From contig JALPQD010000927.1 of assembly GCA_023101885.1 (NCBI GenBank), forward strand, positions 224,888 to 288,887: 64,000 bases of DNA, read 5' to 3'. Position 1 is the stretch's first letter, and the number at the start of each line of letters is the position of its first letter. Shown one piece after another: positions 22,270 through 33,759 of the stretch. Below the pieces are notes generated by a model. It made no database searches. It worked only from the letters and a program-made list of their open reading frames with translations, and was not told the DNA's origin. Both the position numbers and the translations under genes were made by a program. This DNA is from Typhlomys cinereus (Eukaryota; Chordata; Mammalia; Rodentia; Platacanthomyidae).

Positions 22270-22845
22270 TGGCCTTGAGATCACTTTCCATTCTTTCTCT
22301 CTCCTTCGTCTTCTCCCTCTCCGTCCTTTGCCTCTCTCTTTTCTGTCTTTGTCTCTCTCTGTATCTCTGCCTCTTTCTGTCTCTCTCTGTGTCTTTCTAT
22401 ATCTCTGCATCCCTGTCTGTCTCTTTCTCTCCCTCCTTGTTTCTCTGTCTGTCTTTCTGAATCTTCTTTTGGTCTTTGTGACTCTTTGTCTTTCTCTCTC
22501 TGTGTCTGTATTGCTCTATTTCTGTCTCTGTAAGACACTATCTTTTTCTGTCTCCGTGATTATCTGTTTGTGTATTTCTGTGTGTGTGCCTCTCTGTCTC
22601 TCTTCTCTCTGTCTCTCTTTCTATCTCTGTCTTTCTGTTTCTCTCGTTATCTCTTTCTGTCTCTCTGTCTTTCTGTCTTTCTGTGTCTGTCTCTCTGTGT
22701 CTGTATCTCTCTGTGTGTCTCTGTCTTTCTGTCTATGTCTCCTTGTCTCTCTGTCTCTCTTTCTTTATCTCTCTGTCTCTCTCTGTCTGTCTCTGTCTAT
22801 GTCTCTCTGTCTCTCTTTATCTCTCTGTCTCTGTCCCCCTCCTTA
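22270..22845. repeat. Pyrimidine-strand (TCTG/TCTC)n satellite
   Basis: About 570 bases of almost pure C/T with G (CTGTCTCTCT units). It encodes only low-complexity L/S/C-rich frames. The mirror-like purine/pyrimidine composition could form triplex DNA. Confidence 0.9.
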
Positions 22846-22859
22846 GGGATGCCTTGTGA

Positions 22860-23580
22860 CAAGCTGCCATTTGCTGTCGACAAGATCCCTTTGTGGGGTT
22901 CACACTTTGCGGGGTTTACAGGCCCATTGACCCTTTCCACATCCCTCCCTCAGCCTCCTAGGTGAATGACATGTTACAGGGAGGGGAACTCACAGAAATG
23001 CTTTGTCCTTCCCAACTCTTTCAACAGGGGGCGTGACAGGCCGGCTGTCACTCAAAGTGGAATCAGCAACGCCCTCTGACACTTCATTGCAGAAATCAGT
23101 TGGGGGGGTTCTTTTTTACAGAAAAAGACTACTTGCAAATCAGCATGCGTTGTCTTAATAGGCAAGAATATATATTTACATGAATATATTTAATATGCTT
23201 ATGCATCTATACTCACATATAATACGATACACACGCATGCTTCAATGTAATATGATATCTATACATGCATGCTTTGAAACACGCTACCCAGCCCCAAAGC
23301 GCCTGGGCGGAAGCCTGAGCTTGAGGCGGGGTCTTTGCCCCCTCGACTTACTCTTGGATCTGCCCCAGCCGCCTCCGCTCAGTGCAGCCTGGTTTATTCA
23401 CGAGACAAAACAAACCATTCAAGCCCCTCCTGTCAAGCGACTTCCACAATAAAGTGGGTGATTTATTGTCTCAGCAAGATCCGGGGTCACAGGCAAAGAG
23501 ATGAGCCATGTTTCCATCCAGACAAAGCCCCAGAGATGCTATGATCTCTCTTGCCAGAGTTTACCCAAAGCTGCTGACAT
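22860..23580. other. Spacer, no gene recognised
   Basis: I find no supported exon. A G/C-rich patch around 23290-23450 is unassigned. Confidence 0.4.
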
Positions 23581-23583
23581 ATC

Positions 23584-23586
<3 letters not shown>

Positions 23587-23636
<50 letters not shown>

Positions 23637-23646
23637 ACTCACTCTC
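23587..23646. repeat. (CT)n microsatellite
   Basis: Perfect CT run followed by CACT units. Confidence 0.95.
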
Positions 23647-23834
23647 ATTTCATGGGATCCAGGCTGGCCTCAAATCCATTAGCTAGCTGAGGCTAATCTT
23701 GAACTTGCTATCCTCCTGTATCCAGTGCTAAGATTTTTAGACGTGACTCTCTGTCATGGTTGTGAATGTGAGCCCCCCCCCCCCGCCCACACACACACAC
23801 AGGCTCATGCATTTGCATCCTTAGCTGGTATTGA

Positions 23835-24190
23835 TGCATGGGAGGTGGTGGCACCTTTAGGAGGTGAAGCCGTGCTGGAGGAAGACAGGTCACGGGGGCA
23901 GGCCTTGAGGTTGGGTAGTCCCGCCCTGCTTCCTCTCACTCTCTTGCTCTCTCTGCTTCCTGATGGCTGTGGTGACCTGAATCAGCCCTGGAAGATGGAG
24001 CCTGGGACACCCCCTCCCCAGCAAGCTGATTTCCAGACTCGCCCCCATGGCTGCTCTGAGTTTAATGACAGACCCAGGCTCACAGCAATAAGGTAGAGGA
24101 GCGGTGGAGGAGGATTCCTGATGTTACCCTTGGGCTTTCACAGGTGCACACAAACAAACATGTATACACACACACACACCGCACTCACTC
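23835..24190 (+). mobile_element. ORR1/MaLR-type LTR fragment joined to SINE remnant
   Basis: 23840-23985 has the ORR1-like order gaggtgaagccgtgctggag, ggaggaagacaggtcac, cttgctctctctgcttcctg. From about 24085 a SINE right half follows (gtggaggaggattcctgatg and a CA tail at 24160-24180). Confidence 0.5.
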
Positions 24191-24239
24191 ACGCACACAT
24201 ACATGCACGCACTCACATGCATGTACCCATAAACACATA

Positions 24240-25010
24240 TACGTAAAAGTATCAAGAAATACCCTGTATCCCCGGTAGGAATATTTGTATCTTAAGTTAA
24301 AAATGATGTGGCAAATGGATGATGTGGGTCACTAAGCTGCAGATAGGGCACCCAAACCTCTCGCCACAAGGATTGAAAATGTAAATCAAAAAGAAAACCA
24401 GAAGTCACTAAAATAGTCCAGACTCATGAGTGAGTTCAAAACTCCCAAGTCTTTTCGGTGCCTTTTTGGCCCTCTACCTGGGAAATGCATCCAGATCCGA
24501 CCCCAATGAGGAATAGCTTTGAGGAAAGAGATTGTGCCTTCTCAGAAGCATAAGACCTCAGGACATGGCACGCGTCCACCGAGCAGTCACTGGAGAAAGA
24601 ATACCCACGCTGGGCCCTGGCACGAGGACTGAAAGCAAAATCATGATTCACAGAACAGCTCAGAGGACGTTCATCCAGGGCGAGTGAGCAAGTGGGGTTC
24701 TGAAAAGGAAAAGGAAACCTAAAATAGCCCACTGGGAGGGGACAGTCATTCCCTTAATGTTAGGGGGGGGCTCTGGGAAACAATGGATAGTCTAACCTGC
24801 TGCACAGCAGGGGAAGCAGGAAGGAGGTTTCTGTGTCTTTCTCAAGTACAGAGGAAATGGATCTGCATCTGCGGGTGAAGAGGCTCAAGGGTCTCCCCTT
24901 CCTGTTCTCCGGGATCTGGTTTCTTGTCAACAGAAGAAAAACACATCCAAGCTGCCTTATAGCCACTGGGACATCCCGCTTGGTCTGCACCCAAATGGTT
25001 TGATTATCAT
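24240..25010. other. Spacer, no gene recognised
   Basis: No exon or clear repeat family identified on either strand. Confidence 0.4.
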
Positions 25011-25170
25011 ATCAAAGCCATGGACACAGGACCCAGCAATTTACAGGAGGGGAGGTTTGCTGCTGGGGGCTGGGGGCTGATGCTGGGGAGTGGGGGCTGA
25101 TGTTGGGGGGTGGGTTCTCAAAGCCCTTTATTCTTCCTTGTGCTTCTTGGATGCACATGATAGTCCAACC

Positions 25171-25171
<1 letters not shown>

Positions 25172-25211
<40 letters not shown>

Positions 25212-25700
25212 ACATGTGTGCGCGTGTGTGAATGTGTATATTTAGCATATTTGCAGGTCCCTGTGTACGTGTGTCTGTGTACACTTGTATGTATGTATAT
25301 AGTGTGTTTGTGTGTGTGTGAATATGTGGTGTTTGTGTGCATTGTGTGGTGTGCGTGTCATGTGTGTATATGTGTGTGTATATGTATTTGTATGCATGTG
25401 TGTGATGCGTTTGTGTATTTGTGTGTCTACATGCATGTGTGTGTATGGATGGTGTGTATATGTGCATTTGTGTCTATGTGTGGGCATTTGTATGTATGTG
25501 TATGATGTGCTTGTGTATCTATGTATGTTTTGTATACATAGTGTGCGTGTGTGTGCATGTGCATCTGTGTGCTTGTGTCTGTGTGTGATGTGTGTATGTG
25601 TACATGTATATGTATGAGTGCATATGCATGTATGTGCATTTGTGTGTTTGCATGTGGGAAGGTGTACATGAATGTGTGCAGGTGCATGCACATAAGTGCA
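25172..25700. repeat. (TG)n-rich degenerate array
   Basis: Starts with a perfect TG run (25172-25210) and continues as TGTGTATG-type units for about 500 bases. Cys/Val and His/Thr open frames here are repeat by-products. Confidence 0.9.
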
Positions 25701-25704
25701 CGTG

Positions 25705-25955
25705 AGTGAGTGGGTCTATGTCAGCCCCAGGGTGACATCGGGAATCCTCCTCCATCGCTCTTACACCTCACTGCTGTGAGCCTGCGCCTCTCACGAAACC
25801 CAGAGCAGTGAGTCTGGCAGCCGGCTTGCTCTGGGGGGGTCCCAGCTCTGCCTTCCAGGTCTGGAGTGACAGGTGGGCCGCCTGACATTTTTGCACGGGG
25901 TCTGGCAATCCACACCCCGCTTCTTGGGAGACAAGGGCTTTAACCAATGAATGTT
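25705..25955 (-). mobile_element. SINE, third subtype, antisense
   Basis: Shares with 36210-36475, 38280-38530 and 50075-50325 the segment tgctgtgagcctg, cccagagcagc and gcttgctctgggggtccca, so these four copies form a distinguishable subtype of the local SINE family. Confidence 0.65.
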
Positions 25956-25959
25956 CCCT

Positions 25960-27000
25960 CCCTGGATTCTCCATTTCCCATTTCCACAAAAACAGTTTAC
26001 AGCGTACATGGGAGACAGCTTAAGATTGTTCACACTCACGGTAAATGAATCAGTGAAGAAATCAGCAGGTTATACCAGTGGAATCACCCGCCAGCTTTCA
26101 AACATAAAAAGCTATAATCAGAAAGTAAGAGTCTAGTCAGGCAACTAAGACCACGCCAGACAAACATGGATTCTCTCCTGTCCTGCATTTTGCACATCTA
26201 TGAAAACGGATGAGACTCTTGGAAAAGAGACCTTAGGTTTGGCAACATAGGGGGGTGACATGGGGAAAGTGGAGGACAGAAAGTCCTGCAGAGAAACAGA
26301 TCAGCCCAGGAAAAAGGCCTGAGATAAGTGCGCCATGTGCACACAGAAGCTTCCAGAAAGAATCACTAGCCTTCACTGGCTGCAGAGCCTTCGACAGTCA
26401 GGCACATGTCTAGTCTGTAGGTGAGACTCAGCCTGTTGAGACCGATTGCTTCATTCTGACCAAACACACACTCATCTAGGTTGGCAACTGACAATAAAAA
26501 GCAAACTTAGAAAATAATAAAACACACACATGAAATGAGAGCATCCAGGACTGCCTGGTTTCCCCTTGTGGGCGTGACCACATTCATCAACCTTTGCTTT
26601 TTAAAGCCAATAGACAGCTGGCACATACTTTAACATTCTATTATCTATGACAGCTTTATGCACAAATACAATGAATGCCCATTATCTTCTTGACCAAATG
26701 CCACACCTTCCTTTCCCCAGTGTAGACCTTGGTTTACCCACCTGCTGTCCTTCCACATTCCTGCCTTTGTGCACATGCGGCCCAACAGGACTCACCTGAG
26801 TCGCCTTGGATGACATCCGCCCAGCGCTCGCTGGAGAGAGTATCAGTAGACAGACCACTGAGGAAAGCATCAGTAGGCAGACCCTTCCACAATCCAGCAC
26901 TGACCTTCATCAGCCTCCCAGGCAGTGCGGGGCCTCTTGACAATTTTGCTCTTCCATGGTGAAATGTTGGTACCCCAAATCCTGTGCAGGGCTTGTGGAA
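25960..27000. other. Spacer, no gene recognised
   Basis: No exon with paired splice sites and no clear repeat boundary found. Confidence 0.4.
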
Positions 27001-27009
27001 ATAGACTGC

Positions 27010-27054
27010 ATCTATCCATCTACATATCTATCTATCCATCTATCCATCCGTCTG

Positions 27055-27100
<46 letters not shown>

Positions 27101-27345
27101 CATTTATCTATCTATCTATCCATCTATCTATGTATCTATCTATCTGGTATTTAATATTTTTCCATGGATCATTTATCATTCCCCTATATCTATCTACCTA
27201 TTTATCTATTTATAATCTACCTATCTACCTTCTGTATATCTGTTAACTATCTATCTTTCCATCTATCTTTCTATTTATCTATTTTTCCATCTATCCATTT
27301 ATCTATCTATTCATCTATCCATTTACCTTTTATCTATTCATATAT
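27010..27345. repeat. (ATCT)n microsatellite
   Basis: Near-perfect ATCT units at 27055-27100, degenerate to both sides. The tract continues at 27653-28015 after a SINE insertion. Confidence 0.9.
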
Positions 27346-27359
27346 CCATTTATCTTTCT

Positions 27360-27652
27360 TTTTTATTATTTATTATTATTATTTATTCAATTGTGTGTGT
27401 ATACGTGTGTGCACGTGTGTGTATGTATGTGTGTGTGTGTGTGTAGAACCACAAATTCAGGAACCACCATGAACCGCCTCCACCTCCTCCTTGTTTACTC
27501 TGCCCGGGGACTCACAGGCTCCGCCCTACCAGGACCAGAAACGCAGGCCGCCCCTGCTTCCGCCCGGCATCTGTACGTGGGGTCTAGGATCCGAACTCAG
27601 GACCTTCCGCCTGCAAGGCAGAGGCTTAACCCCTGAGCCACCTCTCCAGCCC
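27360..27652 (-). mobile_element. Young tRNA-derived SINE (subtype A), antisense, with 15-bp target duplication
   Basis: TCCATTTATCTTTCT at 27345-27359 is repeated at 27653-27667. On the minus strand: ggctggagaggtggctcag head, internal pol III box-like words, a CpG-rich body (ccgcctgcaaggc, ccgccctaccaggacc in plus), a CA tail and an AATAAT-rich end. It inserted into the ATCT array. Confidence 0.92.
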
Positions 27653-28015
27653 TCCATTTATCTTTCTATCTATTCATATATATTTTTATCTTTCTATCTA
27701 TTCATCTACTTAATCATCTATCTAAACATCTATCTGTTCTATCTATCTTTCCATCTATCATCCATTTATCTATCTACCTATACATGTATCTTTCTTTCTT
27801 TCTATCTATTTATCTATGTTCTTTTCTATTTATTCATCTATCTTTCTATTTGTCTATGTTCCATTCTATCTATTCATTTGTCTATCTGCCCATCTATCAT
27901 TCATTTATCTATCATCTTATATATATCTATGTATGTATTCATCTGTCTATGTACATCTATTTATCTATCTATATCTATATATCATCTATCTATCTTCTGC
28001 TTATCATCTATCAAT
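27653..28015. repeat. (ATCT)n satellite, continuation
   Basis: Degenerate TATCT/CATCT units that were contiguous with 27010-27345 before the SINE inserted. Confidence 0.85.
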
Positions 28016-28189
28016 CCCCTGTCTACCCTACATGCCTGTAACTCACCTGCCCCTGATGTTGCCAGGGAGACTCCCCCCCACCCCTACACCCCCCACTCCC
28101 GTGTGCAAGAAGTCTCAGCCTTTCCTCCTAACAGGCTCAGTAGTACCTAGCACTTCCTACTTCCTGTAGCATGGGCGGGTGCTCTATGC

Positions 28190-28587
28190 AGAGCCTATAT
28201 GCATGTACATACATATGTGCACTCATGCAAACCTGGAGATACATACAAATACATAGATGTATATGCACAGATATATATGCATATGCACATACAAACATGT
28301 ATATACACAAACACATGACACATGACAAACACACAGATGTATACATGCACTCACAAGCATGCAATACATACATATGTACACATACACACAAACTTAAGTA
28401 CAAGTAGACATAATAAACATACATATAACCACAGTATACACCCACACAAACACAAACACACACACAAATACTCTGAGCCAGAAATACAGCTCAACGATGT
28501 GAATATTGGTGGGACAGGAACCATCTCCAATCCAGTGTGATTCCTGGTGTCACCCTCGGGCCTCCACAGGCACACATAAGCCATCTG

Positions 28588-28635
<48 letters not shown>
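28190..28635. repeat. CA/TA-rich tracts with SINE right half and perfect (CA)n
   Basis: 28190-28470 is CATA/CACA-rich. 28525-28590 is the 3' half of a SINE in plus sense (gattcctggtgtcaccctcg). 28590-28632 is a perfect CA run, its tail. Confidence 0.75.
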
Positions 28636-28636
<1 letters not shown>

Positions 28637-28639
28637 TTC

Positions 28640-29470
28640 CTCTCCCAGGCTCCCTCCCTCTGTGTATGAAGGTTGCTTTTGTTGCCCCCTGTTCTGGAAG
28701 GTTCTGCATGGGTTCCCCTGGGGCCTCGAGGATATTTTTGGCCGCCCCCTTCATTCAGAAGGGGCTGTTTTCCTGTGCCGTGCAGGCGGCTATTAAAACG
28801 TGCCAACCCCGAGGCTTTGCTTTAAACACAGTCATTGGCTTCAGACCACGCAGAATCCCCTTGCAGGAAATGACAGACCAGTTTGTGCTGGTCCCTGCAT
28901 GCCCCCAGGACAGCCTTCCTCTCGATGCCCCCTAGCTGGCTGTGCAGCCCCCACACAGCCTTGCAGGAAAAGACAAAAGGCCTTGTGTGCAGAGATACTG
29001 CTCATTAGACCCACAGGGCTATCATCACAGGGTGTGGGGGCACACTGTGACTGAGGCCTGTAGGCAGTGCAGGGTACACGCGCTGCTGCACGAGTCACGG
29101 TGTGGATGATGCACCACTAATAACTACTAATCACTAATGCAGCATGAGATGAAAAGATACTGGCCAATGGCAGCTACACATGGATAACACAGCACAGGCA
29201 GGGAGAGGGATGGGTTCAGAAGGTCACCAGCAGTCGACAGCAGAAGGTGACAAGATGCAGATGACCTAGCCTATGTCACGGGTATGTGATAAAATATAGG
29301 TAGAGGTGATACACCGTGCATGATGGATGGGAGACACGGCTCATGATGACACAGAGACATGAAGGGAAAGGGGAGGAGAAGGAGATGGATGAGGGGCCCT
29401 TAAAAGGTTGAGTGTTGAAAAGACACAATGGGAAAATTGTGATAACAGGTGATGTCCTAGAGTTTAACCT
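28640..29470. other. Spacer, no gene recognised
   Basis: No supported coding exon. Moderately GC-rich to 29100, then purine-rich. Confidence 0.4.
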
Positions 29471-29479
29471 CAGTGTGCA

Positions 29480-29979
29480 GGGCCTTGGCAGAGAGACACA
29501 AGGAAAGGGAGAGATAGAGATAGCAAGGGAGAGATAGAGAGACTGACACAGAGGGAGAAACAGAGAGACGGAGAGGGAAAGAGAGATAGAGAGAGACAGA
29601 TAGGCAGACAGACCGACATCCCCCACACACAGAGAGTCAGAGAGAGATAAACAGACATCTACCAACAGAGAGATGCACACAGACACACAGAGAGATATAG
29701 AGAAGCAGAAGGGAGAAAAGAGAGAGGGGAAGAGACAGACACCCCTACACGCAGAGAGGAAGAGAGAGAGTGAAACAGGCAGACACACCCACTAAAGAGA
29801 AGGGGGAACCAGAGAGACAGTGATGAAAAGGAGAGAGAGAGAGAAAGAAACAGGAAGAGAGACAGACAGACACATGCAGAGAGGCAGCGAGAAAGATAAA
29901 CAGATGTGCAGTAACAGAGAGAGACAGAGAGACAGAGAGGCAGAGGGAGAAAGAGAACAGAGAGGAAGAGAGCATCCCC

Positions 29980-30028
<49 letters not shown>

Positions 30029-30190
30029 GCAGAGAGAAGGTGTGTGTGCGTGTGATAAGCAAACATTTCCCAACACAGAGAGAGGGAAGACAGAGATGAA
30101 GAGAGACAAACAGAGACACACACACAGAGAGAGAGAGGAAGAGAGTGAGATAGGCAGACATCCACCAGCAGAGACAGAGAGAGAGAGTCC
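29480..30190. repeat. Purine-strand (GAGA/CAGA)n satellite
   Basis: About 700 bases of AG-rich units (agagagacagacag) with a perfect GA run at 29983-30020. Complementary in kind to the pyrimidine tract at 22270. Frames rich in S/L or R/E are by-products. Confidence 0.9.
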
Positions 30191-30779
30191 TGCCGGTGAG
30201 TTTGCTGCATGGGCCTTTGGCATTGCTCTCCTAGTGACGTCTGGGAAAGATCAGAGGCTCAGACCACCCTCAACCGCACTCCCAGGCAGGAGATAAGCAG
30301 CCCCCCCCACTTTAGTGGACCACACTTCCCAGGGCGCTCTGCCCAGAGACAAGGGGAGAACACAAATTGGTCCTTTGAGGCATCAAAAAAAGGTGGGGGA
30401 GGGGAAATCCCAGGCAGAATGACTATGTGGGGGTGGGGAGAGACAGACAGTGCACTACTGGTCATGGCTACAAATTCATGTCTGAGACACGCATGTGCAT
30501 GCAGATGACCAGCCCCTCTGTCTTGCCAACCTCAGTTTTGTGGACATCCAGGCCAAAACTGAACGATGCACATGATAGGAAAGCCCCCTGTGGGGGGGAG
30601 GTTAGGGGTTGAGAGAGGGTCTCCCATGCTTGAGCAGCACAGTCTGCTGTCTTGCTTTGCAAAACTCCCCTCCAGAGCTTGTGCCTCGTGTATGCACAAG
30701 ACCAGGTATCTTCGCCTGGGACAGAGGAAGACAGGAAACCCAAGTGCACAGAAAAAATGTCTTTACACAGTTTGTGGTG

Positions 30780-31000
30780 TGTGAGAAGGTGTGATTGTGT
30801 GCATGCCTGTGTGTTCCTTTGTATGCATGCATGATTGTATGTGTTCGTCTGATTGTGTGTGCATGCATGTGTGAGTATGCCTGTGTGTGCATGTGTGACT
30901 GTGTGCGCTTTATATGTAGACATGTGTGCTTATGTGGGCATATGTGATTGTGTGTGCCTCTGTGTGTATGAATGTGTGTATGAATGCCTCTTGCAGTTTG
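30780..31000. repeat. TG-rich degenerate array
   Basis: TGTGTGCATG-type units. A similar tract occurs at 31485-32035. Confidence 0.8.
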
Positions 31001-31007
31001 CCTTCAT

Positions 31008-31145
31008 GGTTTCCTCTGGGCCTAACTCAACCGCTAATTCTCTACAAATGTGCCCAGAGTTCAAACCTTCAACAGTCAAGTTGACACTTGTACCTATGAC
31101 AATGCCTAAATGAATTCCTGTGTGTATGCATACTTCTATAAGCCT
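31008..31145 (+). repeat. Direct repeat, copy 1
   Basis: 138 bases (ggtttcctctgggcctaac to cttctataagcct) recur at 31349-31490 with only a 4-base AACT insertion. A diverged relative is seen at about 37305-37390. Confidence 0.9.
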
Positions 31146-31348
31146 TAATGATCATCAAATGGCTTAAGGGAACAAGGGGTTTATTGTCTCTTATGATTAT
31201 CTGGTTACAGTTCTCAGTCCAGCTTGACAGGAGAGCTCACACCAATACCACTCCCTCAACCGGCTCTCAGTATTTTATTCATCTGTTCAGGGCCTAGTCC
31301 CACCCACCATGGGCTGAACCTTCCCCATCAACTAGACAATCTCCTGCA

Positions 31349-31490
31349 GGTTTCCTCTGGGCCTAACTCAACCGCTAATTCTCTACAAATGTGCCCAGAG
31401 TTCAAACCTTCAACAGTCAAGTTGACACTTGTACCTAACTATGACAATGCCTAAATGAATTCCTGTGTGTATGCATACTTCTATAAGCCT
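31349..31490 (+). repeat. Direct repeat, copy 2
   Basis: 142 bases, identical to 31008-31145 except for AACT after cttgtacct. The repeat distance is about 340 bases. The segment between (31146-31348) looks like part of an older interspersed repeat. Confidence 0.9.
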
Positions 31491-32035
31491 CTCTGTGTGT
31501 GCATGTATATGTATGTACATGAGTGATTATGTGTATGTGAGTGCCTGTATATATACATGTGCATACTTGTGTATGTGTTATTGGGTGTGTATATGTGTGA
31601 ATGCCTAGATGAACTCCTGCATGTACCTCTGTATGCCTCTGTGTGTGTATGTGTGCATGCCTCTGCATGTCTCTGTATGCATGCATGATGATGTGTGCAC
31701 ATATGAGATTAGGTGTGCACAAATAAGTACATACCTGTGTGCCTATGTGATTGTGTATGACTGTGTATGCACATGTCTATGTGTGCATATGAGTGATTAT
31801 TCATGTACTTGTGTATGTGCCTGTGTGTGTATGTGTTGTTGGGTGTATATGCTTCATGTGTGCATATTTGATTGTGCATGCCTGTGCATATATGTGTACA
31901 CCCGTGTGAGTGTGTGTATTTATATGTGCATATGAGAATGATTATGTGTGTGCCTGTATGTGCACATGAGTCATTGTGTGTGTGCCTGCTGTGTGTACAT
32001 GTACTTGTATGTGACATGCATGATCATACACACAT
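31485..32035. repeat. TG-rich degenerate array
   Basis: TGTGTATGCATG-type units over about 550 bases. No coding content. Confidence 0.85.
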
Positions 32036-32039
32036 GCAC

Positions 32040-32735
32040 ATCTTCTGCCTTCCTATGTCCTGTCCACTGCATTTATTTTCTCTTCCGATGTGTCCCCATG
32101 AGCCGAGAGCTTGGCAGTTCAGCGAGGGAGGCTGGCTCTGGCTGGACATGGAGCCCACACATCGGTGTCGTTCTGTCTCCCCTACGCTGTGACTGCAGGT
32201 GCATGCCCTATGCCTACCTTTCACATGGGTGCTGGCCATCCAAACTCAGTCCTTCTGCTTGATGGACAAGCACGTCACCCACAGAAACTGTCCCAAGCTC
32301 CTGCCTCATGAAAGGAAGGAAATAAAGCAGAAGCTTCGCAGACAAAGAAAAGATGCCGAGCTTTGTCTTGATGAACTTCTCCAGTCGGAGAACTTCGGCA
32401 AATGCCCCCTGCAGAGCTGAGTGTCACGGGCTGGCGGGGAGCAGATTGAGCACGTGCCACGATGGGCAGGGGGGTGCAGTGGATTCTGGGAGGGGAGCAG
32501 GTACGGCTTGTGGCTATCTGCCTCCCACTTTGCTGTCACCCACCAGCCAAAGAGGCTCGTCTCTCCCCCTAAAGCATACAGCAATTCCAAGACTTAAGAT
32601 GGTGGAGAGAGGGTGAGAAAAACACCAACTGTCAGCTACACACACACACATACACAGGCCAGAGAGATGGCTCAGAAGCAGATTCAAATCCCCATCAGCC
32701 ACAGTCTTTGCCTCTGATTCAGTCATCAAACATGC
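32040..32735. other. Spacer, no gene recognised
   Basis: No supported exon. A SINE head-like word (gccagagagatggctcagaag) appears at 32658. Confidence 0.4.
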
Positions 32736-32757
32736 TCTTAAAAAAAATACCAGTAGA

Positions 32758-33202
32758 GGGGCTGGAGAGGTGGCTCAGGGGTTAAGCCTCTGCCTTGCAG
32801 GCAGAAGGTCCTGAGTTCAGATCCTAGACTCCACGTATAGACGCCGCGCGGAAGCGGGGGCAGCCTGCGTTTAACAAGGAGGAGGTGGAGGCGGTCCATG
32901 GTGGTTCCCGAATTCGACTATGGTACTACATACACACACACATACATACATACATACATACACACATGCACACACACACACACAATTGAATAAGTAAAAA
33001 AAAATATAAAAGGCGCTGGGGGATGGGGAGGGAGGGAGGGAGGGAGGGAGGGAGGGAGGGAGGGAGGGAGGGAGGGAGGGAGGGAGGGAGGGGAAACAGG
33101 GGGTTCGGGGGGAGGAGGAGGAGGGAGGGAGGGAACTGGTCTACCTATTAAGTTTGTACGAGCGGAAATAATAAAAAATGTATTAAAAATATAAAAAAAG
33201 AT
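32758..33202 (+). mobile_element. SINE-L1 chimeric retrocopy within one target duplication
   Basis: 32758-~33008 is a subtype-A SINE in plus sense, with an internal deletion of about 45 bases after cctgcgttt and with its own CA and A-rich tail. ~33009-33202 is an L1-like 3' end: a GGGA-rich polypurine run, taagtttgtacgagcgg and an A-rich tail. The near-identical words aaaaataccagtaga (before) and aaaaataccggtaga (after) flank the whole unit, so both parts seem to have inserted together. Confidence 0.7.
33025..33095. repeat. (GGGA)n tract
   Basis: About 17 tandem GGGA units inside the L1-like 3' end, probably expanded from its polypurine tract. Confidence 0.95.
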
Positions 33203-33219
33203 TTTTAAAAAATACCGGT

Positions 33220-33690
33220 AGATATTTTCCTCTCCATCCAAGTTAGGTGAGCACTGTCTAAGCTGAGTCTCTTGCTGCAGGGAGAAAGACCCATCACTGT
33301 CCCGCTTTCCTGGACCCACCTCTGTGCGCCCCCTGTGAGAACACTCCATTAAACAGAGAGAGACATTTATGTTTCTTGCAAAGATGGTTTCCAACAACGC
33401 ATATTCTGAAGCTTAGTTTCCAAATGCAAAATAGTTATTTTCGTCGACAGAGATGAAAGGAGACAGCAAGGTGCGGAGGCAGGGATGTGTTCTGGTGATT
33501 TTAAGTAATAATCAAGGGCTGAGAGAGAGAGAGATTGGTTGAGACAGAGCATGAGCTAAAGTGTTCAGGGGACTGAATCAAAGGGTCTGAGCTTATTCGA
33601 GATGGAATAAATCTGTCAGGCATAGGAATAAACCAAGTCTTGTCTAGAGCTGCTTTCTATCATGATTTAATTATTTCATGTATGTGTGTG
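33220..33690. other. Spacer, no gene recognised
   Basis: No exon or recognisable repeat identified. Confidence 0.4.
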
Positions 33691-33703
33691 GTGCGTGTAT
33701 ATG

Positions 33704-33708
33704 TGCGC

Positions 33709-33739
<31 letters not shown>

Positions 33740-33747
33740 TGTGTGTG
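33704..33747. repeat. (GC)n(GT)n alternating purine-pyrimidine run
   Basis: A GC alternation of about 20 bases followed by GT alternation of about 24 bases, a classic Z-DNA-prone composition. Confidence 0.95.
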
Positions 33748-33759
33748 AATACCTGATTG

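Noticed and set aside
22196..22965. Long Leu/Ser/Cys-rich frames resembling membrane proteins
   Set aside because: TCTG/TCTC satellite translated; the apparent hydrophobicity is a composition effect.
30468..30923. Possible gene in the 30.2-30.9 kb GC-rich stretch
   Set aside because: Frames on both strands lack domain similarity, and no acceptor/donor pairs with kept phase were found.
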